DNA of 64,000 nt from Craspedostauros australis (taxonomy: Eukaryota > Bacillariophyta > Bacillariophyceae > Mastogloiales > Achnanthaceae): the NCBI GenBank assembly GCA_026770025.1, contig JAMXDE010000017.1:1178001-1242000 (forward strand). The letters are read 5' to 3'. A program made the position numbers and the translations under genes. The notes below the pieces were generated by a model, which was not told the DNA's origin, ran no database searches, and was given only the letters and a program-made list of their open reading frames with translations. Position 1 is the first letter of the stretch; each line of letters starts with the position of its first letter. Shown here in pieces: positions 33,201 through 42,660 of the stretch.

Positions 33201-33965
33201 GCCTATTACTTGCGTGTGAGTGTGTTTGTGCGTGCGTGCTTGCGTTTGCGCACGTTTATCTTTAATCTTGCTTTAGCTGTCGTTTGATACAGTACAATAA
33301 TAGACCAGAATGGAATACTCCACTCTACGGTGCTCTCCTCTGGTGCTGTTATATGTTTTTTTCAATCAATTCATAGTGATGGTATGGAGACAACACTACC
33401 ATAATCTGCAGAATGCCAAGGATGGAGCCACAACACATCAACCTTTGACGATATCTATATTCATGTTTATAGCACGTGCGTTTATCCGTGAATGTGTCGA
33501 TACAAGACTAAGTAGGTCACGAGTCTGCTCCAACGAGCGAACACATTTCGCTCCACCTTTGTTCTTGCCAGCGCATCATCCAAGTTCGCATGTTCGATTC
33601 ACACACATCAGAGAGAGCCATCACAGGACAAGACCTCTGTTGGTTCCTTCGTCGGAACTTGCTGGTTGCAATGATGATGATGATGGCGATGGCGATGACG
33701 CTTCCCCAAGCAAGGTTGCATTCAGTGAATCGGGAACCATAACATAGCCGGTGAGAGAGTTGCGGAGGAGCTCATTGCGGGATTGGCTTCATCCGCAAAC
33801 TCGTGAGTTCACGACTAAACCAACAACACTCGAGTAAAGCTACTCCATCACAAGCAGTGCGAATGAGAGCATAAAACTTCCAATACTCATAATCCTATTC
33901 AGAGCACTTGACACATTCTATTATATTATATTACACAACCACTCACTTGGACAACGCGGCTAACA
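33201..33965. other. Intergenic SET gene / DUF1997-like gene
   Basis: GATACAGTACAATAATAGAC at about 33286-33305 lies about 90 nt past the SET stop. A (GATGAT)-rich run lies at 33673-33698. The AT-rich CATTCTATTATATTATATTA before 33965 is promoter-like. No gene seen. Confidence 0.4.
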
Positions 33966-35201
33966 ATGAAGACAATGGACAACACTGATCGGAGAGGTGG
34001 TGCGAGATTCGGCTTGCGTCGTCATCGATTGCCGATGCAGATGTGGATAATGTGTTCGCAACTCCTCATCACAACGATGGTGATGACGATGATCCCATTC
34101 ATGGGCACTGCCAACAATCAACAGCAACGCGCTGCGTCCTGCGGCTTTGCGACGGCATCTACGCTCAAGACCGTCGTCGTGGACCGATCCAAGCTTGCGC
34201 GCAGGCATGAGCATCCCACAGCATTTCAAATACCGCAATCGACATCGAGCAAAGCAGCGACGAAAGAAGCGGAACGGCCATCGCAAACCGGCGACTCGCA
34301 TCATCTCCGTTTGGTGGGCGACATGCGCGTCAGCAGGATCATCAACAGCGCAGAGCCGACTGCCGATAGCCAAGGACGACCGAGGACATCGAATGCTGCC
34401 TCGGGTGCGTCTATCACAGAATTCCTCTCCAGTGTTGCGAGCGACCGAACTTTGCTGGGTGGTGCGCCGGGCATCGAACAGCAGGAAGATGGATCCTACC
34501 TGGCGCCGCAAGCGAAGATTGGGTTGTTTGGCTTGAATCTGGTCCCCGTTTCCGTCACGCGGTTGTATCGCACATTGCTGCCATCGAACCAACCAATTGC
34601 CGACGAGCGCAACGAACGCAACAAAGGCATTCAGATTCGCGTTGCCGTCGAGAACACGCATATCAAGGTGGAAAAGCCGGCCGATCAACGGAACGACAAT
34701 CGCAAGAAGAAGCGCAGCACCGAGCAACACAGCGACGACGTGTCATCCCAAGGCAATCAGAAATTCAGCTTCGCGGAGATGTTGAAGGGATCCAACATTG
34801 TCGGAGGTTCGTTGGTGACTGCCACTCCGCGATATCATCACGCTGAAAGTTTTGCACGAGATGATGACAACAGTAACATCGCGAATGCTATCAACAATCA
34901 GCATCAGCATCAACCGGACTCGTGGGAGGTGTCTGTAGATTTACAGTTGGAAGTCCAGCTGCAGATACCCAAGTCCATACCGCTTCCTCCAGGCTTACGC
35001 ACCTTGGGAAAGCGCGCGCTGCAACGCCAATGCAGAACACATGGTGAAGACCTGTTGGATGAGATCACGGACGCGTTTCGGGATTGGGAGCGCGAGCACT
35101 ATCATCGTAGTGGTTCTGCGAGCACCGATGCAGCGCTAGTCTCACGCAAGGTTCCACAGCGTACGCAACCGCTGTCGCAGATATGCGGCGCGGTCTTTTG
35201 A
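33966..35201 (+). CDS. DUF1997-like protein with N-terminal hydrophobic segment, 411 aa
   Basis: Residues about 140-380 look like the DUF1997 family found in cyanobacteria and plastid-bearing eukaryotes. It starts with a conserved-looking block SITEFLSSVASDRTLLGG, then YLAPQAKIGLFGLNLVPVSVTRLYR, and a second strand region (IQIRVAVENTHIKVE). A DSWEVSVDLQLEVQLQIPKS segment is followed by the basic helix GLRTLGKRALQRQCRTHG and a final DEITDAFRDWE. Two Asn/Gln/Lys-rich low-complexity inserts interrupt it. Family members have no proven reaction; a membrane- or lipid-associated plastid role is often assumed. Residues about 23-49 are hydrophobic and could be a signal or anchor, but no clear Ala-Phe junction follows. 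The start at 33966 is the first ATG after AT-rich promoter-like DNA. The family call rests on pattern recognition and is moderate. Confidence 0.6.
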   Translation: MKTMDNTDRRGGARFGLRRHRLPMQMWIMCSQLLITTMVMTMIPFMGTANNQQQRAASCGFATASTLKTVVVDRSKLARRHEHPTAFQIPQSTSSKAATKEAERPSQTGDSHHLRLVGDMRVSRIINSAEPTADSQGRPRTSNAASGASITEFLSSVASDRTLLGGAPGIEQQEDGSYLAPQAKIGLFGLNLVPVSVTRLYRTLLPSNQPIADERNERNKGIQIRVAVENTHIKVEKPADQRNDNRKKKRSTEQHSDDVSSQGNQKFSFAEMLKGSNIVGGSLVTATPRYHHAESFARDDDNSNIANAINNQHQHQPDSWEVSVDLQLEVQLQIPKSIPLPPGLRTLGKRALQRQCRTHGEDLLDEITDAFRDWEREHYHRSGSASTDAALVSRKVPQRTQPLSQICGAVF

Positions 35202-36299
35202 TCCAATTGGTGGCGGGTTGAATTTGACGACATCGCCATACGGGGACCATAGATCGTACTCATACTCTGCGCTCAATGTTCACACAGCAGTAGCCTAACG
35301 TTTAGACACAAATTGTACTGTACCGTTAACATGCTATTCAGATCACACATAACCACTCTATGGGCATTGGTATTTCATGCAATATGCTTGAGTCGGATCG
35401 TTCATGGTCGTTGTGCCCATGTCGTTGGGATCACTGGTGGCTCCAAGAGGGATGCATCACCTGAGGTAGATCAAATTCGGAGATTCGCCCTCTGGAAGTT
35501 AGTGGTAAATTATTGCTGGTGTTAATTCTAATTTGTTCTGTTTCTATTGTGTCGTATGTGTGTCGTAGAGACGTTTGAAGCGACCTGTAGTAAGTTATAG
35601 CGATATACTAATTATTTCAAAAATACACCAACAACCAAGCACGGCGAACGTCATTTCCGCGGTGAGATCCACGGTCGGAATGACGCCAACGTCCGTTTCA
35701 ACCAGGCAACGGTCCAAGCCTGCACCAGTCAATAATCTCACACTTCAACATGGTTGGTCCATGCTGTCATAGTAGGTAGAGTGACAGCCTCCTCGTCCCA
35801 TGATTCTGAACAATGTTGGTGTGATGTTCATGAAGATCAGTGCATTGAACAACGTGGTCGACAGACCGACATTCAGAATCGGGTTGAAGCAATCCGGGTT
35901 GTCCCTGTTGAATTCTTGCCATAGCGCAGCAAGCTTTTCCTTTGTACGGCGCTCTACGGAGCCCAAACTATGACAAGGACATGGAACCGCGACGAAGTGT
36001 ACCTTGCTCAAGACAGATTGGAAACAGATTGAAATGCGGTGATATTACTCTCTATGATGCCATTGTCGAGAGCGCGAAGATTCAACCATCAATGCGTCTG
36101 TCAGATTGCTGTCATACTTGAGCTTGCTGGGTGAGAATTGGGCTGCAGACTTGACGGTCTCAGACAACGATTCAAACTGCTTGGTTTCGAATCATTATCA
36201 TTTTGGTTGACATCTCATGGCGCCCACGTATGAGCTGAGAGCAGACTTGCTCCATTTTATTCGTGCTCCATTGTAACACTCCATTCTCACGTTTCACTC
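35202..36299. other. Convergent intergenic region with possible coding remnants
   Basis: ATTGTACTGTACCG at about 35312-35325 lies about 110 nt past the DUF1997-like stop. On the minus strand two stretches have protein-like composition: about 36058-36210 (containing KQFESLSETVKSAAQF) and 35745-36011 (containing KLAALWQEFNRDNPDCF). They lie in different frames and may be exons of a small gene or decayed coding sequence. I could not build a complete model. Confidence 0.3.
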
Positions 36300-37650
36300 T
36301 TACTTGGTTTGGGCTGCGACGGCACCGATGCGTTGACGGACTTCATCCAGATCACCCAAGTAAAGCCCCTGCAAGGGTGCGATGGCATTCGGGTGGGGGA
36401 TTGGCTTCATAGTGTCCTCATCGAGCTCGTACACGAGCGGCACTCCCGTTGGGATGTTCAAGCCAACGATGGCATCCTCCGAGATGCCGTCCAGGTGCTT
36501 GACCAAGGCGCGCAGCGTGTTGCCGTGCGCGGCGATGATGATGCGCTTTCCCGATTTGATCGCGGGGATGAGCTCCTCCTCCCATTCCACCATGAAGCGC
36601 TCCTCCGTGAGCTTGAGGGATTCGGCCTTTGGGAGGTCCTCCTTTGGAACGTCCGCGTAGCGTGGATCGCCGTTGCCCGGGTAGTGCTCCGACGATTCGT
36701 CGATCTCCGGCGGTGGGATGTCGTAGGATCGACGCCAGATGAGGACCTGGTCCTTGCCATGCTTGTCGACTGTCTCCTGCTTGTTGAGACCCTGCAGGGC
36801 ACCGTAGTGACGCTCGTTCAGCCTCCACTTGTTGATGATCGGGATGTACATGCAATCGAGCTCCTCCAGGATGATCCACAAGGTTTTGATCGCGCGCTTG
36901 AGCGTCGATGTGTAGGCCAGATCGAAGGTGTACCCGGCCTCGTGCAAGAGCTCTCCGCCGGCCTTTGCTTCTTCGATGCCTTTTTCGCTGAGCGGGCAGT
37001 CGTACCAGCCGGTGAATTTGTTCTCGTTGTTCCACGTCGATTCACCATGGCGCACGAGGACCACCTCGTAAGACATCTGCAACGCCGACGACGACGATGT
37101 TGACGATGATGCCTGGCTGCGCTTACCATTTGCAGAGGAGGGTAGTGATTATCGTCACGGTACAATGCATGCATGGCAGAACAAGCCAAATGTTTGCAAT
37201 TCCAAATGACGAATGCAGTCACAATTTGCAGTCACAATTTGTAGTTGCATGCGTATGATAGAGAGAGAGAGAGTTGTGTTTCCATTATTCGTTGTCGCAA
37301 AGCCACAGTCGATTGTAGAGTATCGGTATATCGTTTCAAAGTTGGCCCATTCCATCGTTGGCCCATTCCATTTCCATTGCCCAAATCATATGAAAGAAAA
37401 CGATCGAGGAGAGCAATTCAGTGTGAGAACACTTCAACGAGAATGGAACAGATGCAACAGCGGCAGCTCTCGAGCAGCACAGCACAACACGTGCATGCAT
37501 GCGTATGGAAGGACACCTCCAGGCTGGGGAAGGAAGAGGCACTCACCGGGACTGGACGGAAGTTCCGAGGAAGGATCTGCCAGCAGAAGGCGACGCCGTA
37601 AAGGCAGATGCCGTCGCGGCAAGCGATGAAAGGAGCAGGACGAGTCTCAT
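36300..37650 (-). CDS. Plastid-targeted cofactor-dependent phosphoglycerate mutase, two exons, 306 aa
   Basis: The enzyme interconverts 3- and 2-phosphoglycerate. Exon 1 is 37650-37547 (104 nt) and exon 2 is 37116-36300. The 430-nt intron has donor GTGAGT and acceptor GCGCAG and keeps the frame. Exon 1 gives a signal peptide ending TASA-FTASP (Phe17), the plastid-entry junction of complex red plastids, then a Ser/Thr/Ala-rich transit stretch (about 18-48). The mature domain (49-306) is a complete d[16 protein letters not shown] with catalytic His58, [38 protein letters not shown], and a second catalytic histidine in [14 protein letters not shown]. The enzyme would serve lower glycolysis in the plastid stroma. 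If exon 1 is missed, a cytosolic enzyme would be wrongly inferred. The gene is divergent from VMA21. Confidence 0.93.
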
Positions 37651-38524
37651 GGTGCTGTTTCGTGTATGTGTTGCGTTGGACGTTGCTCGTGAAGTGCGGC
37701 CAAGGATTCAGAAGTGAGCCAAGACAATGGCGGTGGTGATGGCGATGGTAGTGGTGATGTGATGCTGAGGTTGAGATTGAGATTGAGATCGAGGTTGATG
37801 GGTCTCCCTCTTGACGATTGATGCCGATTGTGGTGGCAGATCCAAACAGAATCTTTCAGTTTCGTTGCAATTGCGCACTCGATTCGGTGGTGTCAATTCG
37901 TTTCCAATCAAAAAGATTCTGGGATTCTCGTTTTAGTCATGTAAATCGACTCTCGGATTCCTATGACCTCAAGTAGTGCTTGATTCAGTCGATCAAATGA
38001 TTCACAATGACAGACAACAATTTTGAAATCAGCAACGGCTTCTTTTGCCGCCACAACATTGCCGTCTTTCGTGTTGACCGTCATTGCCACAATCAACAAG
38101 AGACCCTCCTTCCCCCATTCCTTCGTCGTTCATCATCCTCATCAAGTATTCTACGATCTATTGTACTCATCGAGACAAGTAGCACTCTGGAGCTCGCACC
38201 GAACAACCACAGCATCTTTGTTGAGAAATTCCAGCGTCGCCTTGCGAGTAAAATACGATTCTGCTCGTCGAGATTCTCGTTGCTTTATCACGCAACAACA
38301 TTCACTGGCTCGTGCAGCAGCGCAAAGACAGCTCTTCGTCTCGCCCGTCCAACCGCTCGTTTGTTGACTCAACTAAGCAACTGACAAAGCAAGCAATCAA
38401 TCAATCAATCAACGAACACTGCCATCGGTCCCATCATACCAAGCACAGGGTCCACGAGAACAGACGGCTCGCTAACCAAGTCCAATAGCTGCTGCGACCG
38501 CAAGCATAGTCACAATCACACAGG
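37651..38524. other. Divergent promoter region PGAM / VMA21
   Basis: This is a 0.87-kb spacer. A TTGAGATTGAGATTGAGATC-type repeat lies at 37768-37795. CAATCAATCAATCAATCAACG lies at about 38393-38413 and AGTCCAATAGC near 38480, in the VMA21 leader. Open frames at 38007-38384 on several phases look like untranslated leader sequence. Confidence 0.4.
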
Positions 38525-39076
38525 ATGGGTTTTGGAATGTAAGTGGCGCTGGCTGCTCTTCCATTTCAGTTCAGGCAGCATGTTCAATGGAAGATTGCCA
38601 ATCATCTGCATGTCGCATGACACTCTACATGTAATCGTACTGGTAATGCATTTTCCGAATTTCTGGAATTTTGCTTCGTCTCGTCTCACCGTCTGCTTCT
38701 TGCCACGTTCATCCGCGCACATTCTTTCGCCCGAATTCCAACTGCCACGCCATCATACCACAACCCAACTCATGATGCTATCATCACCTCCATCACGTAT
38801 TTTTCGCAATACAGCTTGTCAGAAGAACAGAATCGTGAGACGGGCCGACGGCTAGTCATCGCCACGGGCTTCATGTTCACTCTGCCCTTCGTCGCCTTCT
38901 TCATCGGCCAGTACATCTTCCAGAACAAGAAGGAGCCTGACAACTGGGCCGGTGGCATGGCCATCATCATGACCAACATCATCGTGGGGGGATACTGCTA
39001 TATGGCCTTCAACGAGGACGGCGACGGTGAAGACTCCGTGCCCAAGGTCGGCGTCTTTAAGCAAAGAGTGGACTGA
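38525..39076 (+). CDS. VMA21: VMA21-like V-ATPase assembly factor, two exons, 91 aa
   Basis: VMA21 helps assemble the membrane (V0) sector of the vacuolar proton pump in the ER. Exon 1 is only 14 coding nt (38525-38538, MGFG plus two bases). The 276-nt intron (donor GTAAGT, acceptor ATACAG) joins in frame to exon 2 at 38815. The product starts MGFGILSEEQNRETGRR, then has membrane segment 1 (about 18-39, containing the family-typical TLPFVAFFIGQYIF), a short polar loop, and segment 2 (about 51-69, GGMAIIMTNIIVGGYCYMAF). The acidic C-terminal tail ends KQRVD. Length (91 aa) and two-helix layout fit the family. Without exon 1, exon 2 has no suitable ATG before the first helix, which supports the splice model. 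Confidence 0.88.
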
Positions 39077-39715
39077 TCCATGCCTCCATCCATCCGTCAA
39101 TCTATCTGTCTCTCTCTCGTGTATACACCGTTTGTCATCAGCATACAATTCGTACTCGTACACAGAGAGTGCGTATCCCAGTGATTTTACGGTAGAGAGT
39201 ATAATACGTAATTGTAGAATATAGAATCGTACTCAACTGCATTCGCGCAACGTGTCATTTCATTAGCATGACTCGAATTGGGAGCTACTTGTGGAGTCCG
39301 GCACTGCACTTCATTTCACTCCAGTTCTCTCTGGAGAGAGAGAGAGTATGTGTGTACCATATGACTCCAGAGAGGCTGGGTGAGGTGCAAGCGGCAGGAT
39401 GAGTCATACTTGCATCAATGGATGCGAATATCATCCAAGCATGGCAGAATTATCTTTGAGTACTATGCTGCAATGCAGTATACTCTGTTTGCATGTAGCT
39501 TGTACATAGATGCTTCTCTCTCTCCTGTGCTCCATCCCAAGCATAGCTATAATCTCGATGTGTTGGGAAGTAAGTATGAAGTATGCTTGCGAAAGTGCTC
39601 ATGCGAAGTTGCCAATGACCCTTCGACTTCGAATTGGAGTATTCTCCCGCAGTTCTTTGCATATCCATGATGCCCAAATGAAGAGATACTTTGGTTCCGC
39701 CCTCTAGATCTCTCT
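39077..39715. other. Convergent intergenic region VMA21 / CS-domain gene
   Basis: AGAGTATAATACGTAATTG at about 39196-39214 lies about 125 nt past the VMA21 stop. A (GA)n run lies at 39335-39347. No gene seen. Confidence 0.4.
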
Positions 39716-40306
39716 CTAGATGAGGCTGTCCTCTCCGATCTGCAGAATCATGCCATCCCATCTCCGGCTCGTATCGACCTTTTGGAATGAGAGATTCACG
39801 ACGGGAATCATGGCGGCACCGTCCTCAGTGTCGAACTTGGCCGTCTCCGGATCGATCGTGCCTCGCAGGATGGCGGACCACACCACGCGTCCAAATGCGG
39901 TGATGGAAATGGTAGTGGTGGAGAACAGCACGGCCAAGCAGGCCGAGGGCTGTCCGCGCAGTCCGGGAATCGCCAACGTCGCCGAAACGGTCTCCCCCGT
40001 CTCCGTCCAGAAGCAGCCCTCATCATCCACCTCCGTCAGCCGCGACGTTGATTGATACCCCGACGTCTCCATGCCCTGCAGCAATGCCGTGGGCAGCGGG
40101 GCATTCAAATCGTCCATGGTCAATCCCAACGCGGAGACATCCAATTCCGTGCTTTCCTCTCCTTTTGCGGCGGATGACAGCGCGGTCGTCGTCGTCGTCG
40201 TCGTCGTGGACAGTGCGTTTGCGACGGAGCGTTGCACTGCAAAGGCAGAAACGTTGCGTGTCGCGACGCACAGCGTCAAACCGAGAATGCATGACGTGAT
40301 CTTCAT
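39716..40306 (-). CDS. Plastid-targeted CS-domain (p23/NudC-like) protein, 196 aa
   Basis: The N-terminus is a signal peptide whose end reads VSA-FAVQR (Phe22), the plastid junction of complex red plastids, followed by a Thr-rich stretch encoded by a run of ACG/ACC-type codons. Residues about 95-196 look like a CS domain: CFWTETGETVSATLAIPGL, then strands with ACLAVLFSTTTISITAFGRV, a LRGTIDPE turn, and PVVNLSFQKV before RRWDGMI. CS domains are beta-sandwich co-chaperone modules, so I infer a co-chaperone or protein-binding role in the plastid; the partner is not known. The final residues are an acidic GEDSLI. The start at 40306 is the only ATG before the signal peptide. A domain with this fold could also be a small heat-shock type; CS fits better because of the spacing. 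Confidence 0.7.
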   Translation of the reverse strand: MKITSCILGLTLCVATRNVSAFAVQRSVANALSTTTTTTTTALSSAAKGEESTELDVSALGLTMDDLNAPLPTALLQGMETSGYQSTSRLTEVDDEGCFWTETGETVSATLAIPGLRGQPSACLAVLFSTTTISITAFGRVVWSAILRGTIDPETAKFDTEDGAAMIPVVNLSFQKVDTSRRWDGMILQIGEDSLI

Positions 40307-41514
40307 GTTGTGGGTAATAGTCTGTGGTGGAGCAATGGGATTTGTCGACTGGTCTTGTCGTCGATCACCTTGCGCAAAGTTGATCGTTGCTTCTCTTGAT
40401 TTTCAATGTGAGGCAATGTGTGGCAATGTCTTCGATGCATCGCTTCACAGCCATATCAACACCGACCACAACACCAACACCCACCATGGGACAGACATCG
40501 GCATCCTCATCCCAATACTTGTACGAGTATACACATAGATCGTACATGGTCCACCAACCAAGCAAAGTGTCTGCGTCTGCGTTGGTGTTGTGTGTTTTGA
40601 TTGCGTTCCGTGTTGCGTGAGGTTGGTGCGTCATTCTATTCACGAATCAACGTTGTTCATGACTGCAAGTTGAATCTTCGACCAAGTCGATCACAAGTCC
40701 CTCCTCTTCTTTTTGAACGAGGGACACACATACGACTACATTTCTGGACATGAACACGATCATGTGTCCTGCGCAACTCCGATTGTTGTGTTTTTGCGTC
40801 ACAAATCTGTCCATACTCCAACTCTTGTCGACGAGCAGATGACTGTCGACACCGGCCTTCCATCATCAGCCACCTCCCTATGAACAGGAGAGGAGACCGT
40901 TTCGGGAAAGTCGGCAACATGTGGAAGTGCAACTCACATCGTCGGAGTGCACGCAAACATGACTCGGTGCAACATCCAATGCTCCAAACTTTCAACTTTG
41001 CTCTCTGTTTGGTGATCATGTCCACAGTCGTTACAGTTGTCAAGACTTGTTGCGGGTTCTGCTGGGACCCAAACGGCAACATCATCTCCGTTGTGTCCCT
41101 TCTCAGTCCTTCTCACAAAATCAAAACGATACAGATCCAAAACCTTCCGTAGCTATTCAGCGCCGTCACATCGTGTTCCTCCATCTCATCTCATCTCGTT
41201 GCATTCCATCAAGGCAACTTCAGCAACCCAATAAAACACACGCACACACACATACACAAACCACCGCCAGCAAACGAAGAAGCAAGGTATTTGGTGGTGA
41301 GACATCAAACTCCATCCTCTTCTCGCTCATAAATTCCATCTCCTGCCAACAAGCCAACCAACCCACCAACCGAGATCAGATCAAGCTAACCGAAGCCATC
41401 ATCAGGGATAGCACAACTCGACCACCAAAGCAAGCGGCCAGTCTTCAGTCAACGCTCACCAAACAACCAGCAACCAATAATCAGCAATCAATCTGCAACA
41501 ACCAATCTGCCATC
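40307..41514. other. Divergent intergenic region CS-domain gene / four-span gene
   Basis: The last 350 nt before 41515 are a CAACCAACCAACC-rich, stop-poor leader of the four-span gene. The frame is open but has no ATG in it, so I treat it as untranslated. Open frames near 40657-41085 have no motif. Confidence 0.4.
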
Positions 41515-42660
41515 ATGCCAGCCAGAATCGAAAAGCAGAACGCGTGCGGCTTCCTCGCCAAGATCATTACGTGCCTTGCGCGTCTGTGTCTCATCGCGTA
41601 CACCATCTTGGCCGTTCTCAGCCTCTTGGAAATGGAACAGCTCTTCCATGGTGGCAGCTTCGGTCTCAGAAGTGGATCCCAATCTTTCTATCATCTCGAA
41701 GGCGACACGCTCTACGTATCCCTGGCCATGTGCGCACCATCCAACCTCGACATCCTCGACGTCGAAAGTGAGCTCCCCGCGGACGGGTCTGCTGAGAACG
41801 AAACCTCCGCCACTCTCTCCCCCACCAGCAACAGTGGCAACTCAACTGAAGACTTTGGCGCAAGCTCGAACTTCACCCAGACCTCCTTCCAACTTCAGAT
41901 GCAACAGGAGGATCAACACATTATTGACGCCGCATCTTCCACCGTGTCGCAATCGCCCAACACGTGCCGCTCCATCGGCTACCTCATCAACGCCTGTGCC
42001 GCGGCCTTGGCCTTCTCAGCGTTCGCCTCCATCCTCTACATCGTGATCGACCTCATGGCTCGCTACGGTTACGGCCCAATCAACACATCGGCAGCCGGCG
42101 GCATGGGACTGTTCCTCGTTTTCATCTTGCTCCAGGCGGCCATCTCGGTGATCGCCTTGAAGGGCCAGACCGACTACTGGGTCGACTACTTCCAAGACCT
42201 GGTGGACGACGCCAACAACGGAGCGGGCACCGATGTCATCGAGCACGTCGAGAGTGAAACCGACACCACGTACTGGTGGATCACTGCGTTCGTTGCCTTG
42301 GCCGCATCCGGGCTCGCTCTTCTGGACTGGCTCACGTACAAGTGCTGCACCCGAAAGATCGTGATCCCTGATGAAGAAGAGGAGATGATGAAGGCCCAAC
42401 AGACAATGAGCAACCAGCAGAGAGCGATCGAGGTGGCCACACAAGGATCCCCCAGATCAATGGCGTCTGGGATGACGGAAGTGGACCTGTGCACACCACA
42501 GAACGGCGACATGACCGAGTCATCATCGTCACCATCAACGTCGTCATTTGACAAGGATGCCGCCGCAGCAAAACAGGAGATTGACTTCAATGTCTACACC
42601 CGGCCATCCGTCACCCTCACAGCATCTGATCGTCCGTCCTGGGTGACCGACAACGTTTGA
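41515..42660 (+). CDS. Four-span membrane protein of unknown function, 381 aa
   Basis: I do not recognise the family. Four hydrophobic segments are clear: about 16-38, 158-180, 197-217 and 254-276. The first loop is long (about 118 residues), Ser/Asn-rich, with NETS, NST and NFT sequons, which suggests it faces the lumen or outside. The second large loop (217-253) is acidic. A Cys-rich turn (YKCCTRK) follows segment 4, and the last about 105 residues are Ser/Thr/Gln-rich, presumably cytosolic. The layout is like tetraspan families (MARVEL, claudin-like), but none of their signature motifs are visible. The start at 41515 is the first in-frame ATG, at the end of a CAACC-rich leader. It is probably a plasma or endomembrane protein. 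Confidence 0.75.
   Translation: MPARIEKQNACGFLAKIITCLARLCLIAYTILAVLSLLEMEQLFHGGSFGLRSGSQSFYHLEGDTLYVSLAMCAPSNLDILDVESELPADGSAENETSATLSPTSNSGNSTEDFGASSNFTQTSFQLQMQQEDQHIIDAASSTVSQSPNTCRSIGYLINACAAALAFSAFASILYIVIDLMARYGYGPINTSAAGGMGLFLVFILLQAAISVIALKGQTDYWVDYFQDLVDDANNGAGTDVIEHVESETDTTYWWITAFVALAASGLALLDWLTYKCCTRKIVIPDEEEEMMKAQQTMSNQQRAIEVATQGSPRSMASGMTEVDLCTPQNGDMTESSSSPSTSSFDKDAAAAKQEIDFNVYTRPSVTLTASDRPSWVTDNV

Noticed and set aside
37081-37140. Alternative tiny 50-nt intron (GTAAGC to GCAG) before the mutase domain
   Set aside because: Too short compared with other introns; the GCGCAG acceptor at 37117 gives a continuous, Ser-rich transit peptide.
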